A stretch of 64,000 nucleotides of DNA, taken from the NCBI GenBank assembly GCA_948567375.1, contig OX419756.1, positions 24,530,552-24,594,551 on the forward strand. Direction: 5' to 3'. Source of the DNA: Lunularia cruciata. Lineage: Eukaryota; Streptophyta; Marchantiopsida; Lunulariales; Lunulariaceae. The position numbers and the translations under genes were made by a program. A model generated the notes under the pieces. The model worked only from the letters and a program-made list of their open reading frames with translations. It made no database searches and was not told where the DNA came from. This document shows, piece after piece, positions 19,827 to 30,281 of this stretch. The number at the start of each line of letters is the position of its first letter. Position 1 is the stretch's first letter.

Positions 19827-20441
19827 TGTGATAGCCAAATGTCAATGTTCTAATACTAAAATGATAAGAAGAGTTCAATCCCATAGAGATAAAAATTAGA
19901 AATGGATAGAGGATGAGAGAAAGTGTACAATTGGTAATTATCTATTGTTATATGTTTAACCTCTTGGGCAGAAGGTCTTGTTCCAAGAAAGCATTGAGAG
20001 AGGTAACTTAGTGATATGTCAATGGCAAAATTGTCATAGTATACATGACAATCCTCCTCCTTATATACATGTCATTCTTGTGCTAGCATCTTGTCCTCAT
20101 AGGCAAGCCATCATGATGATGCTTGACTACAATGGTCTCCCACCACAATGAGTGCTGACTTTGATGACATGATGACCATAATGGTAGGACAACTCTAATA
20201 GTTGTGGCTCAATTATTGCACCTTGAGGATGTTACCTATCTTACATATGTGAAAAATTCAAAAAGTCTTCACTTCCCTAACCCACTCTACTTCCCCAACA
20301 CATCTTCTTGCTTGTATCTTAGGATCAGCTCATCCACATACTCCCCATATTCTTCTAACTCTTGGCTGAATTGGGATAGGATGCTGTCAAATTTTTCATT
20401 CATGTGCTTCCGTAGCTTCTCATCCACCTTGGCCAATTGCT

Positions 20442-21625
20442 TTAATGGATACTTCTATCTCTATTTTTTGTTTGGATAGGAGTTATCAATGAGCCTTTGC
20501 CATGGAAATTTACTAGGTTATCTAGTGTATCTCCCTCAAACCTCTTACTTTCTTTGTTGTGTTCTTGGTCTTCTTGGGGGTCTTCATTTGAGTCGGTCTT
20601 CTTTCCTTTAGAAGGCCTATCCTCTTCTTCACCTTCAAGAATGTCTTCCTTGACTTCAGATTTGATCAATTGAGTCCTCTCTCTTCTCTTGCCAAAAGTG
20701 GTAGTCCCAAACACCCAAAGCTTATCCTTCTTGAGAGGCAATACAAACTACCCCATTGAAATGTACTTTACATCAAAATTTTGCATGTCTTCCAATGTTG
20801 TTCTCCAAAAAAGTTAGCACCAAAGTACTCTTGTGATACTTCATACCCCAAAAATTGTTCCTTCTCTTTTGCCAAAAGCAATCCATGTCCAATGGAAAAT
20901 GAACAATAAGGTATCAAATAGTGAGGTCTTGGTCCTTCAAAGACATTGTACATTATCTAAGTGTGCTAATGGAAGATCAGGCCTCAACCAATCACACCTT
21001 TGCAAGACATATGCTCAAAGAAGGTTGCCAATGCATTTAACAAATACATGGTCCTTTGCATGAAGAAGATCTTCATGAGTGCTCCTACAATAGCTCTTTG
21101 TGCCAAATTCTTGTAATTGGTGACCAATTTATCAATTCTTTCAATTCTTCTTCTTCACACATACCTTTAAAGGTGCTTCTTCATATTCTCACTCAAAAGT
21201 GTGAACTGGAATCAAAAGTGAAATTGTTGGCTTTTCCTACACTCTCATCCAATACAACTCTCCAATAGTAGAGTGCCTAAGCCTTCACCCAAGCTTGAAA
21301 ACCCTCAAATACAACTCTCTTCTAGCCCAACATTTCTTAGGCCATGGTCATCAGGTTGTACTCCTAATTCCATAAGAGGAAGGTGAGTTTTTCAAGTTCT
21401 ATCAAACATTTGTCCTTGCTAATATCTCCCAAGGATTGATTATAGGGGTTTTGAGGTTTAGACTAATCTTTTAGTTTTACTCATTTTTGGGGTCATCATG
21501 TGCTTCCTCATCTTCTTCTTGTGGAAAATTGTTCCCAAGATCCTAACCCACTCCTCCTCCTACAAATTTGCAATTTGCATTACTTCAGGTCAACTCTGAA
21601 TAGGAACCGGGTAGCAACTTGACAT
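20442..21625 (-). pseudogene. Family A LTR-borne protein, A6 copy (shortened)
   Basis: On the minus strand the ATG at 21625 opens MSSCYPVPIQS, with TATAAA at 21659-21654. The conserved block appears as PHYLIPYCSFSIGHGLLLAK (about 20920-20860). An acidic/Lys-rich linker segment follows (GEEEDRPSKGKKTDSNED, about 20650-20600). The coiled-coil half is largely absent. Confidence 0.5.
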
Positions 21626-21653
21626 TGCTCTACTTCCTTGCACGACTTGTAAT

Positions 21654-21659
21654 TTTATA
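21654..21659 (-). promoter_or_regulatory. TATA box of the LTR-internal gene (A6)
   Basis: TATAAA on the minus strand, 34 bases before the ATG at 21625. Confidence 0.4.
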
Positions 21660-22048
21660 GTCCTACGCCAATAGTTTGTTCTTCAGTTGCTCCTCCTCTC
21701 CAGTCTCCAATTTGGTGAAGTTCGTTCCTATCACTATCAAGGGCTTCTTGATCCCGAGGTCATTACTTCCTTCTCGTGTACTTTCTTGATTACGCCAACT
21801 CCAAAGAAGTTTGTTACAGGTTCTTCGGAACTAATCACACCGCCTGATACAAAGTCTCTACTTCTTCTTCTTTGTCTTTGTGTCTTCGGGTTCTACTTCA
21901 TGTCTTGACCCAAGGTCAACTTCAGGTTTTACTTCAAACCCCCGCTTCTTCTTATTTCTTCCCGAGTTAGCCCTCTTTAGGCTCTATCCACATACTTCTA
22001 CTTCACATTTTCCTAGATACTATTCCAAAACAAAATGTGGGTACCACA

Positions 22049-22281
22049 TGTGGGTAACAAATACTTTTTCTAGGCAAGCTGCATTTATGGTGGATGAGAC
22101 CATACTGTGTTATGCACATTTGTGACAATGGCTTCATTCAACTTGCAGACCTGGATGGCAATCCTTTTTCCACTCAAGTAAATAGGTGGAGAGTTAGAAA
22201 AATTTGGACTATGGACCCGACTTTGTATAAAGAACCTACAGTCCGTGTTCACAAGGACACTCACATTTGAGGGAGGAGGTG
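22049..22281 (+). pseudogene. Integrase C-terminus of an autonomous family A element, with polypurine tract
   Basis: Translated fragments read FLGKLHLWWMRPY and DLDGNPFSTQVNRWRVRK, the usual end of a Gypsy integrase (GPY/F-like module, then the L-x-G-x-x-F...VN-x-x-R-x+K block). The matching segment at 45435-45803 has WWMGPY and EDLEGNPFATQVNGW. About 130 bases later comes TTTGAGGGAGGAGGTG (22266-22281), a purine-rich tract directly before TGTGGAACCC. This order shows that family A repeats are LTRs of a Gypsy element whose body is otherwise absent from the window. Confidence 0.75.
22266..22281 (+). promoter_or_regulatory. Polypurine tract before family A 3' LTR
   Basis: TTTGAGGGAGGAGGTG immediately before TGTGG. 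The equivalent tract at about 45788-45803 reads TTTGAGGGAAGGGGTA. Confidence 0.6.
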
Positions 22282-23900
22282 TGTGGAACCCACATTTTTT
22301 GTTCTGGATTTTTTTGATAAAGTTTTGAAGAAGAAGTGCATTGGTAAAGCCAAAGGAGGGGTAAATAGGGAAGAAATGTGAAGAATTGTGTGTTTGGCAT
22401 AAACCCAATGTCAATCTTGGGTCAAGTCCAAAGGACCCAAGATGGACAAGAAAGAAGAAGAAGACAAGGACTTTGTATTGGGTAGCGCAGCCTGATCCAA
22501 AGAACCTATAACAAACTTATTTGTAACTTCTTCTTTGCCAATCAAGAAAGTACGGGGAAAGAAAATGACTACCTCAGGATCAAGAATTTCTTGACAGTGA
22601 AAGGAAAAAACTTCATAGAATTGTTTATGGAGCGGAGCAGCAATTGACGAATGACCAATCAGCAAAGGACAATCAAATTGAGATTTCCACAAGGAAGCAT
22701 TGCAATGTTTAGATGCTACCTTGTCCCTATTCAGAGTCAACCCAAAGGAATGCAAATTGTGAATATACAAAAAGAGTGGGTTTGAATCTCGGATATGATC
22801 TTTCACAACAAGAGAGTGAGGAAACATATGATGAACCCAAAAATAAGTAAATGGAGTGTAGTGAGATGTCTTGCAATCCATAGATTAGATGTAGTGGCAA
22901 GGTTAGATGTCTTAGCAAGACTTCATATCACATTCTTGGCATGGAATAGGAATTTGTTAGTTTTCTAGGTTTCATGGCAAAAATTGCCATGAGTGATTGC
23001 AAGGATGGGCCAAAGCACAAAGGAAAGAGAGTGAATCTGGCATCATGGACTGAGTTGGATTGGAGATTAGTCCTAGGGAGAGAAGCAAGAGAGGTAGGAG
23101 GTACCACCTTCTATCGGAAGTGTGATGACTCAGAAGAGACTACCAAGGTGAGAAATTCTTTCAATCAACCCCGCACCAAGAATGAGTATAAGGTGGATAG
23201 CTATAGAGATCCTGAGCACAGAGGGATTGTGAGCACAATGATGGAAATGTTCAAGCCAGAGCAAACCACTTATGTCACAATGCAATAGGTGATGTTTGCA
23301 GGAGAAGTAGTGGATTGGGTAAAGTGTCTGCACCAACAAGTGGAGCAGATGATTATAGGTTGGAAGATGGACATACAACCACACTATTTTGTGCCCTTTG
23401 TAGCTCATTTCTACTTTGGGCTGAATTTGCCAACTTCGGAGGAGAGAAACTGGATGCGGTCACACTTTTATCTGGATATGCGCAAGGAGGCAAATGCGGA
23501 TGAACGGTATTTTTGGTGCCCACATTCTTTGGTTTTTTTTCAAAATAAAGAAGAAGAAGTGTATAGAGAAGTCGGATTGCGCCTGTATGGCCGAAGAAGG
23601 CAAAGAAAGGAGTCTTCGGGATGAAACCCGAAGTAAAGTGACTTTGGGTCATAAGGCAAAGTACTCGGAAATGCCCTATGAGCACACAATATGAAGTAAG
23701 GAGTCTTCGTATCGGGGGGAGCTCAACTCGAGGCAAAGTCAGTCTAACAACCTTTCATCGAGGCTACAAATTCAAGAAGGGACCGTTCAAAAACCGGCGG
23801 CTCATACGCGCGGAGTTTGATTGACAATGACAGGTGCATGGAAGAGGTGTGATTTCTTGGTAGAAACTCGAAGTGAAGAAAGACAAAGAAAGTGCAACTC

Positions 23901-23907
23901 TATAAAA
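23901..23907 (+). promoter_or_regulatory. TATA box of the LTR-internal gene (A8)
   Basis: TATAAAA in CTCTATAAAAATTG, 27 bases before the ATG at 23928 and about 390 bases into the LTR. Confidence 0.6.
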
Positions 23908-23927
23908 ATTGAACTTGCAACGACAAA

Positions 23928-26498
23928 ATGTCAAGTAATTTTCCTTCACCATTGAGAAGTCGTCTTGCAGGTGATCGTGGGAAGGGAAATAGAGTTGGAA
24001 AAGTGTTAGTGTGTAAGGGAGAAGTCGCAAGAGTGAAATCAAGAGACAGTGAGAAAGCAAGAGAGATGGGAGGAGGAAAGAAGAACTCCAAATTTGCAGT
24101 GAGAAATCATGCGATTTGGAGGTTAGATGTGATTGCTAGGATCGAACTCTTGAGCCGACTTTGGATCACTTTCTTGGCGTGGAACTGGAACATGAGTTTT
24201 CTAGGTTTCATGACAGAAATCATTGAGAGCAAGTGTCTCCATGGACCCGAGGAAGAAGGGAAGAGAGGAAATCCGGCTCGTTGGACAGAGTCGGATTGGA
24301 GACTAGTATTCAGGAAAGAAGCAGGCTCGGAGCAGGGGGCCATGTTCTTGGGGAAGGGAGAGATAGCTCAAGAAACCCAAGATGTGAGAGATGCATTCTC
24401 GTCAAAGCGGACAAAGAATGGGTACAAAGTCAAGAGCTACAAAGACCCTGTGAAGAGAGGAATTGTGAGTGCTCTGATGGCAATCTTGAAGTCGGAGAGA
24501 ACAACATATGTGATGAAACACCAAGTGATGTTCTTTCACAAGTTGTTTGCAGGAGAAACCAATCAATTGGGCGAGGTGTTTCCATGGGAGAACACGACAA
24601 ATGATGTGGAATCTATGGGATAAATCGCCTCCACACTACATCGTGCCATTTGCAGCGCATTTCTACCTCGGGTTGAATTTGCTGAACTCAGCGGAGCGAA
24701 CTCGGATGGTGTTGCATTTCCATCCTGATTTGAGAAAGGATGTCAATGTAGAGGAGCAGCAATACATTTTTCAAATCAGAAGCACCGACAAGTACTATAA
24801 GAAGACAAGGAAGAATGTGGAGATCGAAGTGAGTACTTTGAACTCGAAGAAGAGAAGTCGGCAGGGCAAAGCCGAAGACACAAAGAAACCTTGGAAGACC
24901 AAGAGAGGAAACCCGAGGTGAGGTATGGTGGTGATCGAGTCGGAAGATGAAGATTCGGAAGGTGATGCCGAGCTCAAGACCAAGACTTGGAGCACAAGGA
25001 GGAACCCGAGCTAACTCTATAGAGTGGAGATACGAGTAGCAACAGCAATGAAGGAGGAGAAATGACATCGGTGCCGGCTGCTGCAGAAGAAGAAGAAGTG
25101 CAGGCAGAGGTCAAGGCCGAAGACAACATGAAGTTGGAAGACGAAGTACCTGAAGTAGAAGAAAAGATCGCAGTTCAGAGAGGAGTCCGCTCGAGATGTA
25201 AGGCAAAGTACAATGCAGGTCCGAGTAATGTGCAAGAAGAAGCAAATGCAAGCTCGGGAAGCGGGGCGTCCATTCCGATACGAAGACTGCAAAGAAGAAG
25301 GCGAGTATTAAATGAACACGAAGTACAAAGGGAAGTGGCCACGCAAGAAGAAGTAACCCCAAGTGATGGAGTCGAGTACCTGCGGGAGGTGGTGTGTCCT
25401 CTGTTGGTGAAGCTGGAGTACAAGAAGAAGGAGATGCAGTCAACTTGTCTAGAGGTAAAGACTGTCTTGCAAGTGTTGTCCAGATTAGAAGAAGAGAACT
25501 CGGAGTTGAAGAAGAGTATAACCCAAAGTGAGGAAGAGAGGGAAGTATTGCGAGCGGAGGCAGTAGTGAGGACTCAGGTAATTGAAGACCTGAAGAGAGA
25601 AGTGAGATATCGAGACAATCTTGTGAAGAAGAATGACATAGCAAGGGAGAGACAAGTAGCAGAATACGAGATCTTGAAGCAACAATTTGTTGATTCAAGA
25701 GTAGAAGTTATCCATGCTATGGCGAGAGTAGCAGCAAAGGATCAAGAGCTCAATAGGGTGATGGAGAGTGTCGAGGAGAAGAAGCAACTCTGGCAAAGAG
25801 AGTTGGCAGCACGGTATAGGGAAGAAGAGACATTATGAGAGTTACTTCGTAATCAAGAGGAGAAGGTGGTACAGAAGGAGAAGGAGAAGGAGACGGTGAA
25901 AGCCGAGTTCGAAGCGGAGTTGGCAATGTACAGGGAGGACTGGCTTGCAGATCAAGAGTGAGAGAGGAAGATGAGATTGGAGCCATTGAAGGAGATTGTC
26001 CTCAGGATGAATGCAATGTTGAGTACAGAGGCCAGTGTTGGAATTGAAGAGACGAGGCTGCGCGAGTTGAAGTTGTTGGTGCAGGAGACGAGGCGAAGAT
26101 AGGCAAAAGATACCAATTTGAATGCATTGTTGATAAGTCTCCGGACTCGTGTAGATAGGAAGATCTTAGAAGTAGAAGATAATATTGCAATCAGATTAGA
26201 CTTAGTGAAAATAGAGATAGAAAAACTTCGGAAAGACGTTAGAGCCAAACCCGAAGTAGATAACATAGGAGTGCAGATGTCTTCGGAGTTAAACATGGAG
26301 ACATTGGAGAAGAGTGGGTCAATAGATGAAGAGTTAGATAGATTACCCACTAGTGCAATTTCAGATCAAGAAAGAGAATTGTTGGATCTGGTAGAAGAAG
26401 TAGAAGATATGAAACCCGAGGATAGAATATTAGGAAGTAAAATTACTTTGGGTTTGAGTTTGAAAGCCGATGACGAAGTAGACATCAGATCGGATTAG
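23928..26498 (+). pseudogene. Family A LTR-borne coiled-coil protein, A8 copy (857 codons)
   Basis: Nearly complete: MSSNFPSPLRSRLAGDRGKG opens it and DEVDIRSD with TAG (26496-26498) closes it. Layout: Lys/Arg-rich start; globular part with RLDVIARIELLSRLWIT (about res. 66-82), ESDWRLVFRKEAG, ESERTTYVMKH and SPPHYIVPFAAHFYLGL; acidic linker; basic VQRGVRSRCKAK; coiled coil from YLREVVCPLLVKLE (25377) to about residue 800. Defects: a one-base shift near 24555 compensated near 25000, a TAG at 25019-25021 where copy A1 has CAG, and stops near 25836, 25960 and 26100. No catalytic motif. The coiled coil suggests self-assembly or a partner-binding role. Confidence 0.75.
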
Positions 26499-27522
26499 TA
26501 ACAATTTTGAGGTTTAAAGAGGTAGATATGAAGAGGTGCATTGTCATTTTGGATCTACAAGTTAGAAAAGTTGTTGTAGAACGGTGTAGTTGTTAGAACT
26601 GACGAGTTGTTCACTACTTAAGAGTGGCATTCGCAGTATCATGTTGTTTAGTGCTCATAATTTCTAAGAATAGATAAAGCAAACTACTGTGAAGCAGTGC
26701 TCTTCGCTTGAGCTTGATTCCGAGTATCAACTTTGTGTTTGTGTTTGTGAGTGTGTGAAGAAATTTGAAGTGCAAGTTAGTGTGCTTGTTGGATGTTGGA
26801 TTCCATAGCCTTGATCTTCATTTTTTGTGTTTGATCCTGAGTGAAGTGCAACCGAAGCAATGCCTTGACAGATCTGAGAGGAATTGTAATGTTGGTAGTA
26901 TTCTGCATTTGTGAGTGCAGTGCGAGGTTGATGTGAAGCAATTTTGATCGAGGAAGTTGTGCCTTCAGTGGAGGGGTGGAACACAATTCTGAGGCAAAGT
27001 CATTTTGCAGTGAAGTGCCATTTTTGGGAGAGCCTGAATCATCACCATCAAGATTGTTTGGAAAGAATTGAAGGAGTTGTGATTATAGAGTGTTAATTTG
27101 TGACAAGACTGCGAGTCAGTGCTTGTTACTCTCTTATGGGTGTGGTGTCTACCTGAGAGACTAAAGAAGAACTCAAGAAGAACTGAAATTGTTACTTTGC
27201 TTTGTATTTGGAAATTTTTGACTCATTTTTCTGTGGGAACGAACTTTACTTACCCGATTACCGCAAAAGTGATATTTGCCGGGTTATCACAGTATTACAT
27301 GGAGCGGATGCAAGAAGAGGATGAGTATTACAAGGAAAGTGGAAAGGAGATAATCATAGCATTTGACATCCACAGGCCAAGAAAGAGAGACTAAAGACAT
27401 AACCAAGAAGAACTACTTGTTACCATTTGTCTTTGTATTTGATCATTTTTTACTCATATTTTTGTGGGAATGAACTTTACTTACCTAATTAATGAAAAAG
27501 TGATATTTTTTGGGTTTTCACA

Positions 27523-28430
27523 CGAGCTACTTTCATTAGTTTGATGAATGACATATTTCATCTATACTTAAATATAAATGTATTACTATTTTTCTTGATG
27601 ACATCTTAGTCTACGGTAGGATGTTGACAGAGCACAAGCAACATCTGCAAGAAATCCTCCAGATTCTATGATAGAATCAATTGTATGCCAAAATCTCAAA
27701 GTGCAAGTTTGGTAAATATGAAGTAGACTACTTAGGGCATAGAGTAAGTGTAAAGGGTATCCAAGTGTTAATAGATAAAATAAAGGTCATTCAAAAATGG
27801 AGTGCTCTAGAAGATCGGACTCAACTCAAGAGTTTCTTGGGATTGATAGGGTTTTATTGTCAATTATTCAAGGACTTTTCAAGGATTCCACAACCTCTAA
27901 CATCACTATTGGGCAAGTGAAAGAGGTGGATATGGGGAACTACACAAGAATAGGCCTTTCAAGAGTTGAAAGACGCATTACTACATGCACCAATCTTGAA
28001 ATGGTATGACCTAAAACATCTAATCAAGATGCCTACAAATGCATCAATTGTAGAAAGAAGAGCAATCCTACAACAAGAATGGTAGGATGGATGGCACCCA
28101 ATTGCGTATTTCTCTCATAAGTTGCTACCTACAAAATGCAGCTATCACACCACCAAACAAGAAGAGTTGGCTATTGTCCTTGCAACCAAGCATTAGAAGC
28201 ACTATTTGGGTGAGGCATTTGTGGTAGAGACAGACCACAAACCTCTAGTCTACCTTGAGACACAAAAAGATCTTTCTCATCAACAGATTTGGTGGGCAGA
28301 GTGGAGACAACAATTCATCATGACAATCAGATATGAGGAGGGCAAGAAGCAACTTGCAGATGCATTCAGCCAAATGCCAATGGTAAACAATTTGGTGGTG
28401 GAAATCAAGATGAACCTTTAATTTTGGCCT
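27523..28430 (+). pseudogene. Chromovirus E1 reverse transcriptase (part) and RNase H
   Basis: Starts at ATFISLMNDIF, inside RT just ahead of FFLDDILVYG (about 27588-27617), where the family A element entered. The thumb follows (YAKISKCKFGKYEVDYLGHR, 27681-27740), then FLGLIGFYCQLFKDFSRI. RNase H has FVVETDHKPLVYLETQ (28218-28265) and ends at QLADAFSQMP. Stops and shifts are frequent. The motifs place it in the chromodomain-carrying branch of Gypsy together with the C-terminal domain downstream. Confidence 0.75.
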
Positions 28431-29560
28431 AGGGTTCTTGCTGCTACAAAAACTGATCCACAAATTGGAGGTGGTCAATCATCCAAAGGCATCACCAGCA
28501 CCCAAGGACTCACCTTCCATGATGGCAGGTTCTGAATCCCCGATGATACGGATCTAAGAATTGGAATATCATGATTTTGCCATTGTAGGTCAACTTGGAA
28601 TGGACAAGACCTTATGGCAGTCAAATGCCATTACTATTGGCCCAAGATGAGCAACAATGTGATGGAATATGTTTGGAGCTACCTGCTTTGTCAACAAAAT
28701 AAGGCTTCTAATCAAGCTCCCATAGGACCTCTCAAACGTCTAGGTTTGATTCCATTGTAGTCTTTGTCGACAACTCAGCAACATGTTTCATTTATGTCCT
28801 ACCACCAAGGATGTCACTGCCCCACAACTAGCTCAATGGTACTTAGATGCAATCTTTTCCCATCATGGCTTGTCTCAAGTGCTCATCATAAATAGAGACA
28901 CTCAATTCACTAGTTTGTTTTGGAGAACATTCTTTGGGTTCCTCAAAGTCAAATTGGCTATGTCCACAACTTACCATCCACAGACTAATGGACAAACAAA
29001 GAGAGAAAATTTCACTATTGAGGACATGCTTTGGGGCTTTACTTTGGATGAGCAAGAGAGTTGGGATACCTTACTCCCATTGGTGGAATTTGCTAACAAC
29101 AATTTGGTGAATGCCTCCACACAAGTCACACCATTCTTCCTCATGTATAGAGAGCATCCTTTCACACCTTCAAGCTTGATGAAGGCCCATCCAATGGTTA
29201 CCAAGGTTGAAATTGTCAACTCTTTTATTTTTGGAATCCAACAATGGGTAGAGCACACCAAGTACAAGTTGTAGATCACCCAAAATTGGCAAAAGCAATA
29301 TATAGATGCACACTACTAACACATGGAGTTCAATGTGGGAGATCAAGTCTAGTTGTCAACCACCAACCTCAAGTTAGTTGGTCCTCATAAGCTTAGACCT
29401 AGTTTTATAGAAAATGTCTCCATTATTTGCCGCATTGGCACCATGGCCTATCACCTCAAGCTACCTCCACATATGAAGATCCGCCCGGTCTTTCATCTTT
29501 CCTTAGTATGTTGATATGCTCCCCGGCCACCCCACTTCTCTTCCATCCAAGACAGTTGAC
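28431..29560 (+). pseudogene. Chromovirus E1 integrase
   Basis: A weak zinc-binding region around 28660-28710 (ends LLCQQNKASN) is followed by the core: FIHLCPTTKDVTAPQLA, IINRDTQFTSLFW (second Asp, near 28900) and TTYHPQTNGQTKREN (third acidic residue, about 28970-29010). The open segment 28783-29274 covers the core to WVEHTKYKL. Downstream, KIRPVFHLSLV (about 29480-29510) is the usual join to a chromodomain. Confidence 0.75.
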
Positions 29561-29771
29561 CTTGTCCAACCCTAGTTGATGAGGCGGAGGAGTATGAGGT
29601 CAAACGTATTCTCCAAAAATGTATCTATGGTACTCACCATCCACATGTGGAATATCTAGTCCATTGGAAAAGGTATCTATTGTATGAGGCAACATGGGAG
29701 CCAATAGCCAACTTGACCAATGGACCAGTGTTGGTTTAATCTTTTGAGCAACAACTTTGCAACAAGGATGT
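29561..29771 (+). pseudogene. Chromodomain at the C-terminus of E1 integrase
   Basis: EEYEVKRILQKCIYG (29587-29631), VEYLVHWKRYLLYEATWEP (29647-29703) and IANLTNG give the three-strand-plus-helix signature of a chromodomain, with the Tyr/Trp/Tyr aromatic positions recognisable. Such domains guide integration to methylated histone H3 regions. The frame ends near the LTR. Confidence 0.8.
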
Positions 29772-30281
29772 TGTGAAAAATGGGCTAGGTAGATCAGATA
29801 GAGGTGTCACCTAAAGAGTACATCTACTAATAGTGTAGAAGTCAAAAATAGTCTGAAACTTTAGAGCCAATTTTGGAGGCCTAAACAAATGAATTATGCC
29901 TTGAAAATGAAAATATTCCTTCCTCTCAAGGAGAAAAGGCTTGCCTATGATTTTTCTCATCAAGAGCTTTCCAATGGTACCTCACCCATGCGATTCTGAG
30001 CTCTCTACAAGAATATTCCCTAAATATTCCCTTTGGTCAAACCCACTAGATAGGACAAGGACTGACATGTCACCCATCCAAACAACTAATCCAAGGATGG
30101 AGCTTGTTGATAGGTCACCAATCCATGTATCCAATCAAAGTGTGGAGCTTCCTTTGAGGAGATCCTCTTTGCTATATAATAAAGAGAAGGTGCTCCTTTG
30201 GAGCATTAGAGAATTGAGTGTGAAACTTGTGTTTTCTCTCTTGTATCTCTCTTGGAGTTCTCTTGTCTTAAGAGTATTACA
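29772..30281 (+). repeat. E1 3' LTR
   Basis: About 510 bp, TGTGAAAAATGGGCTAGG to GTATTACA, matching the 5' LTR at 61194-61714. It contains a TATA-like CTATATAATAAAG near 30173-30185. The exact start is uncertain because the two copies stay similar for a few bases further left. The sequence after it (AGTGGTTTTCAGACC) loosely resembles a primer site, but no element body follows. Confidence 0.65.

Larger units (their letters stand above)
19827..22048 (-). mobile_element. Family A LTR, copy A6 (minus, internally shortened)
   Basis: On the minus strand it starts TGTGGTACCCACATTTTG (22048) and ends at TGTGATAGCC read on the plus strand (19827). The first and last few hundred bases match the family; about 1.5 kb of the middle is missing. 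The plus strand right of it (22049) continues as integrase C-terminus of a family A element. Flanks AAGAA and TGTGG do not match, so there is no visible target duplication. Confidence 0.6.
23512..27291 (+). mobile_element. Family A solo LTR, copy A8, complete
   Basis: A complete 3.78 kb LTR from TTTGGTGCCCACATTC (first bases mutated from TGTGG) to GGGTTATCACA. Perfect 5-bp target duplications GTATT lie at 23507-23511 and 27292-27296. It sits in the gene of another family A LTR (A7), and the A7 gene reads on across the site. There is no internal region, so it is a solo LTR. Confidence 0.9.
22705..27390 (+). pseudogene. Family A LTR-borne protein, A7 copy (split, truncated)
   Basis: The ATG at 22705 opens MFRCYLVPIQSQPKE. 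The best stretch lies at 22974-23511: SDCKDGPKHKGKRVN, ELDWRLVLGREARE, DSYRDPEHRGIVSTMMEMFK and VAHFYFGLNLPTSEERNW. It is interrupted by A8 just after NADERY, resumes at 27297 and stops being recognisable near 27390. It belongs to the subfamily of A4. Confidence 0.6.
22282..27522 (+). mobile_element. Family A 3' LTR, copy A7, interrupted by A8
   Basis: Begins TGTGGAACCCACATTTTTTG right after the polypurine tract, is split at 23511/27292 by A8, and ends GGGTTTTCACA at 27522. The part right of A8 joins the gene region (to about 27390) directly to the last 130 bases of the LTR, so most of the coiled coil and tail is deleted. Downstream sequence is reverse transcriptase of chromovirus E1, which this element had entered. 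Confidence 0.7.

Noticed and set aside
23928-26498. Family A protein as a host gene family
   Set aside because: Every copy lies inside LTR boundaries with target duplications or element flanks, and all are broken.
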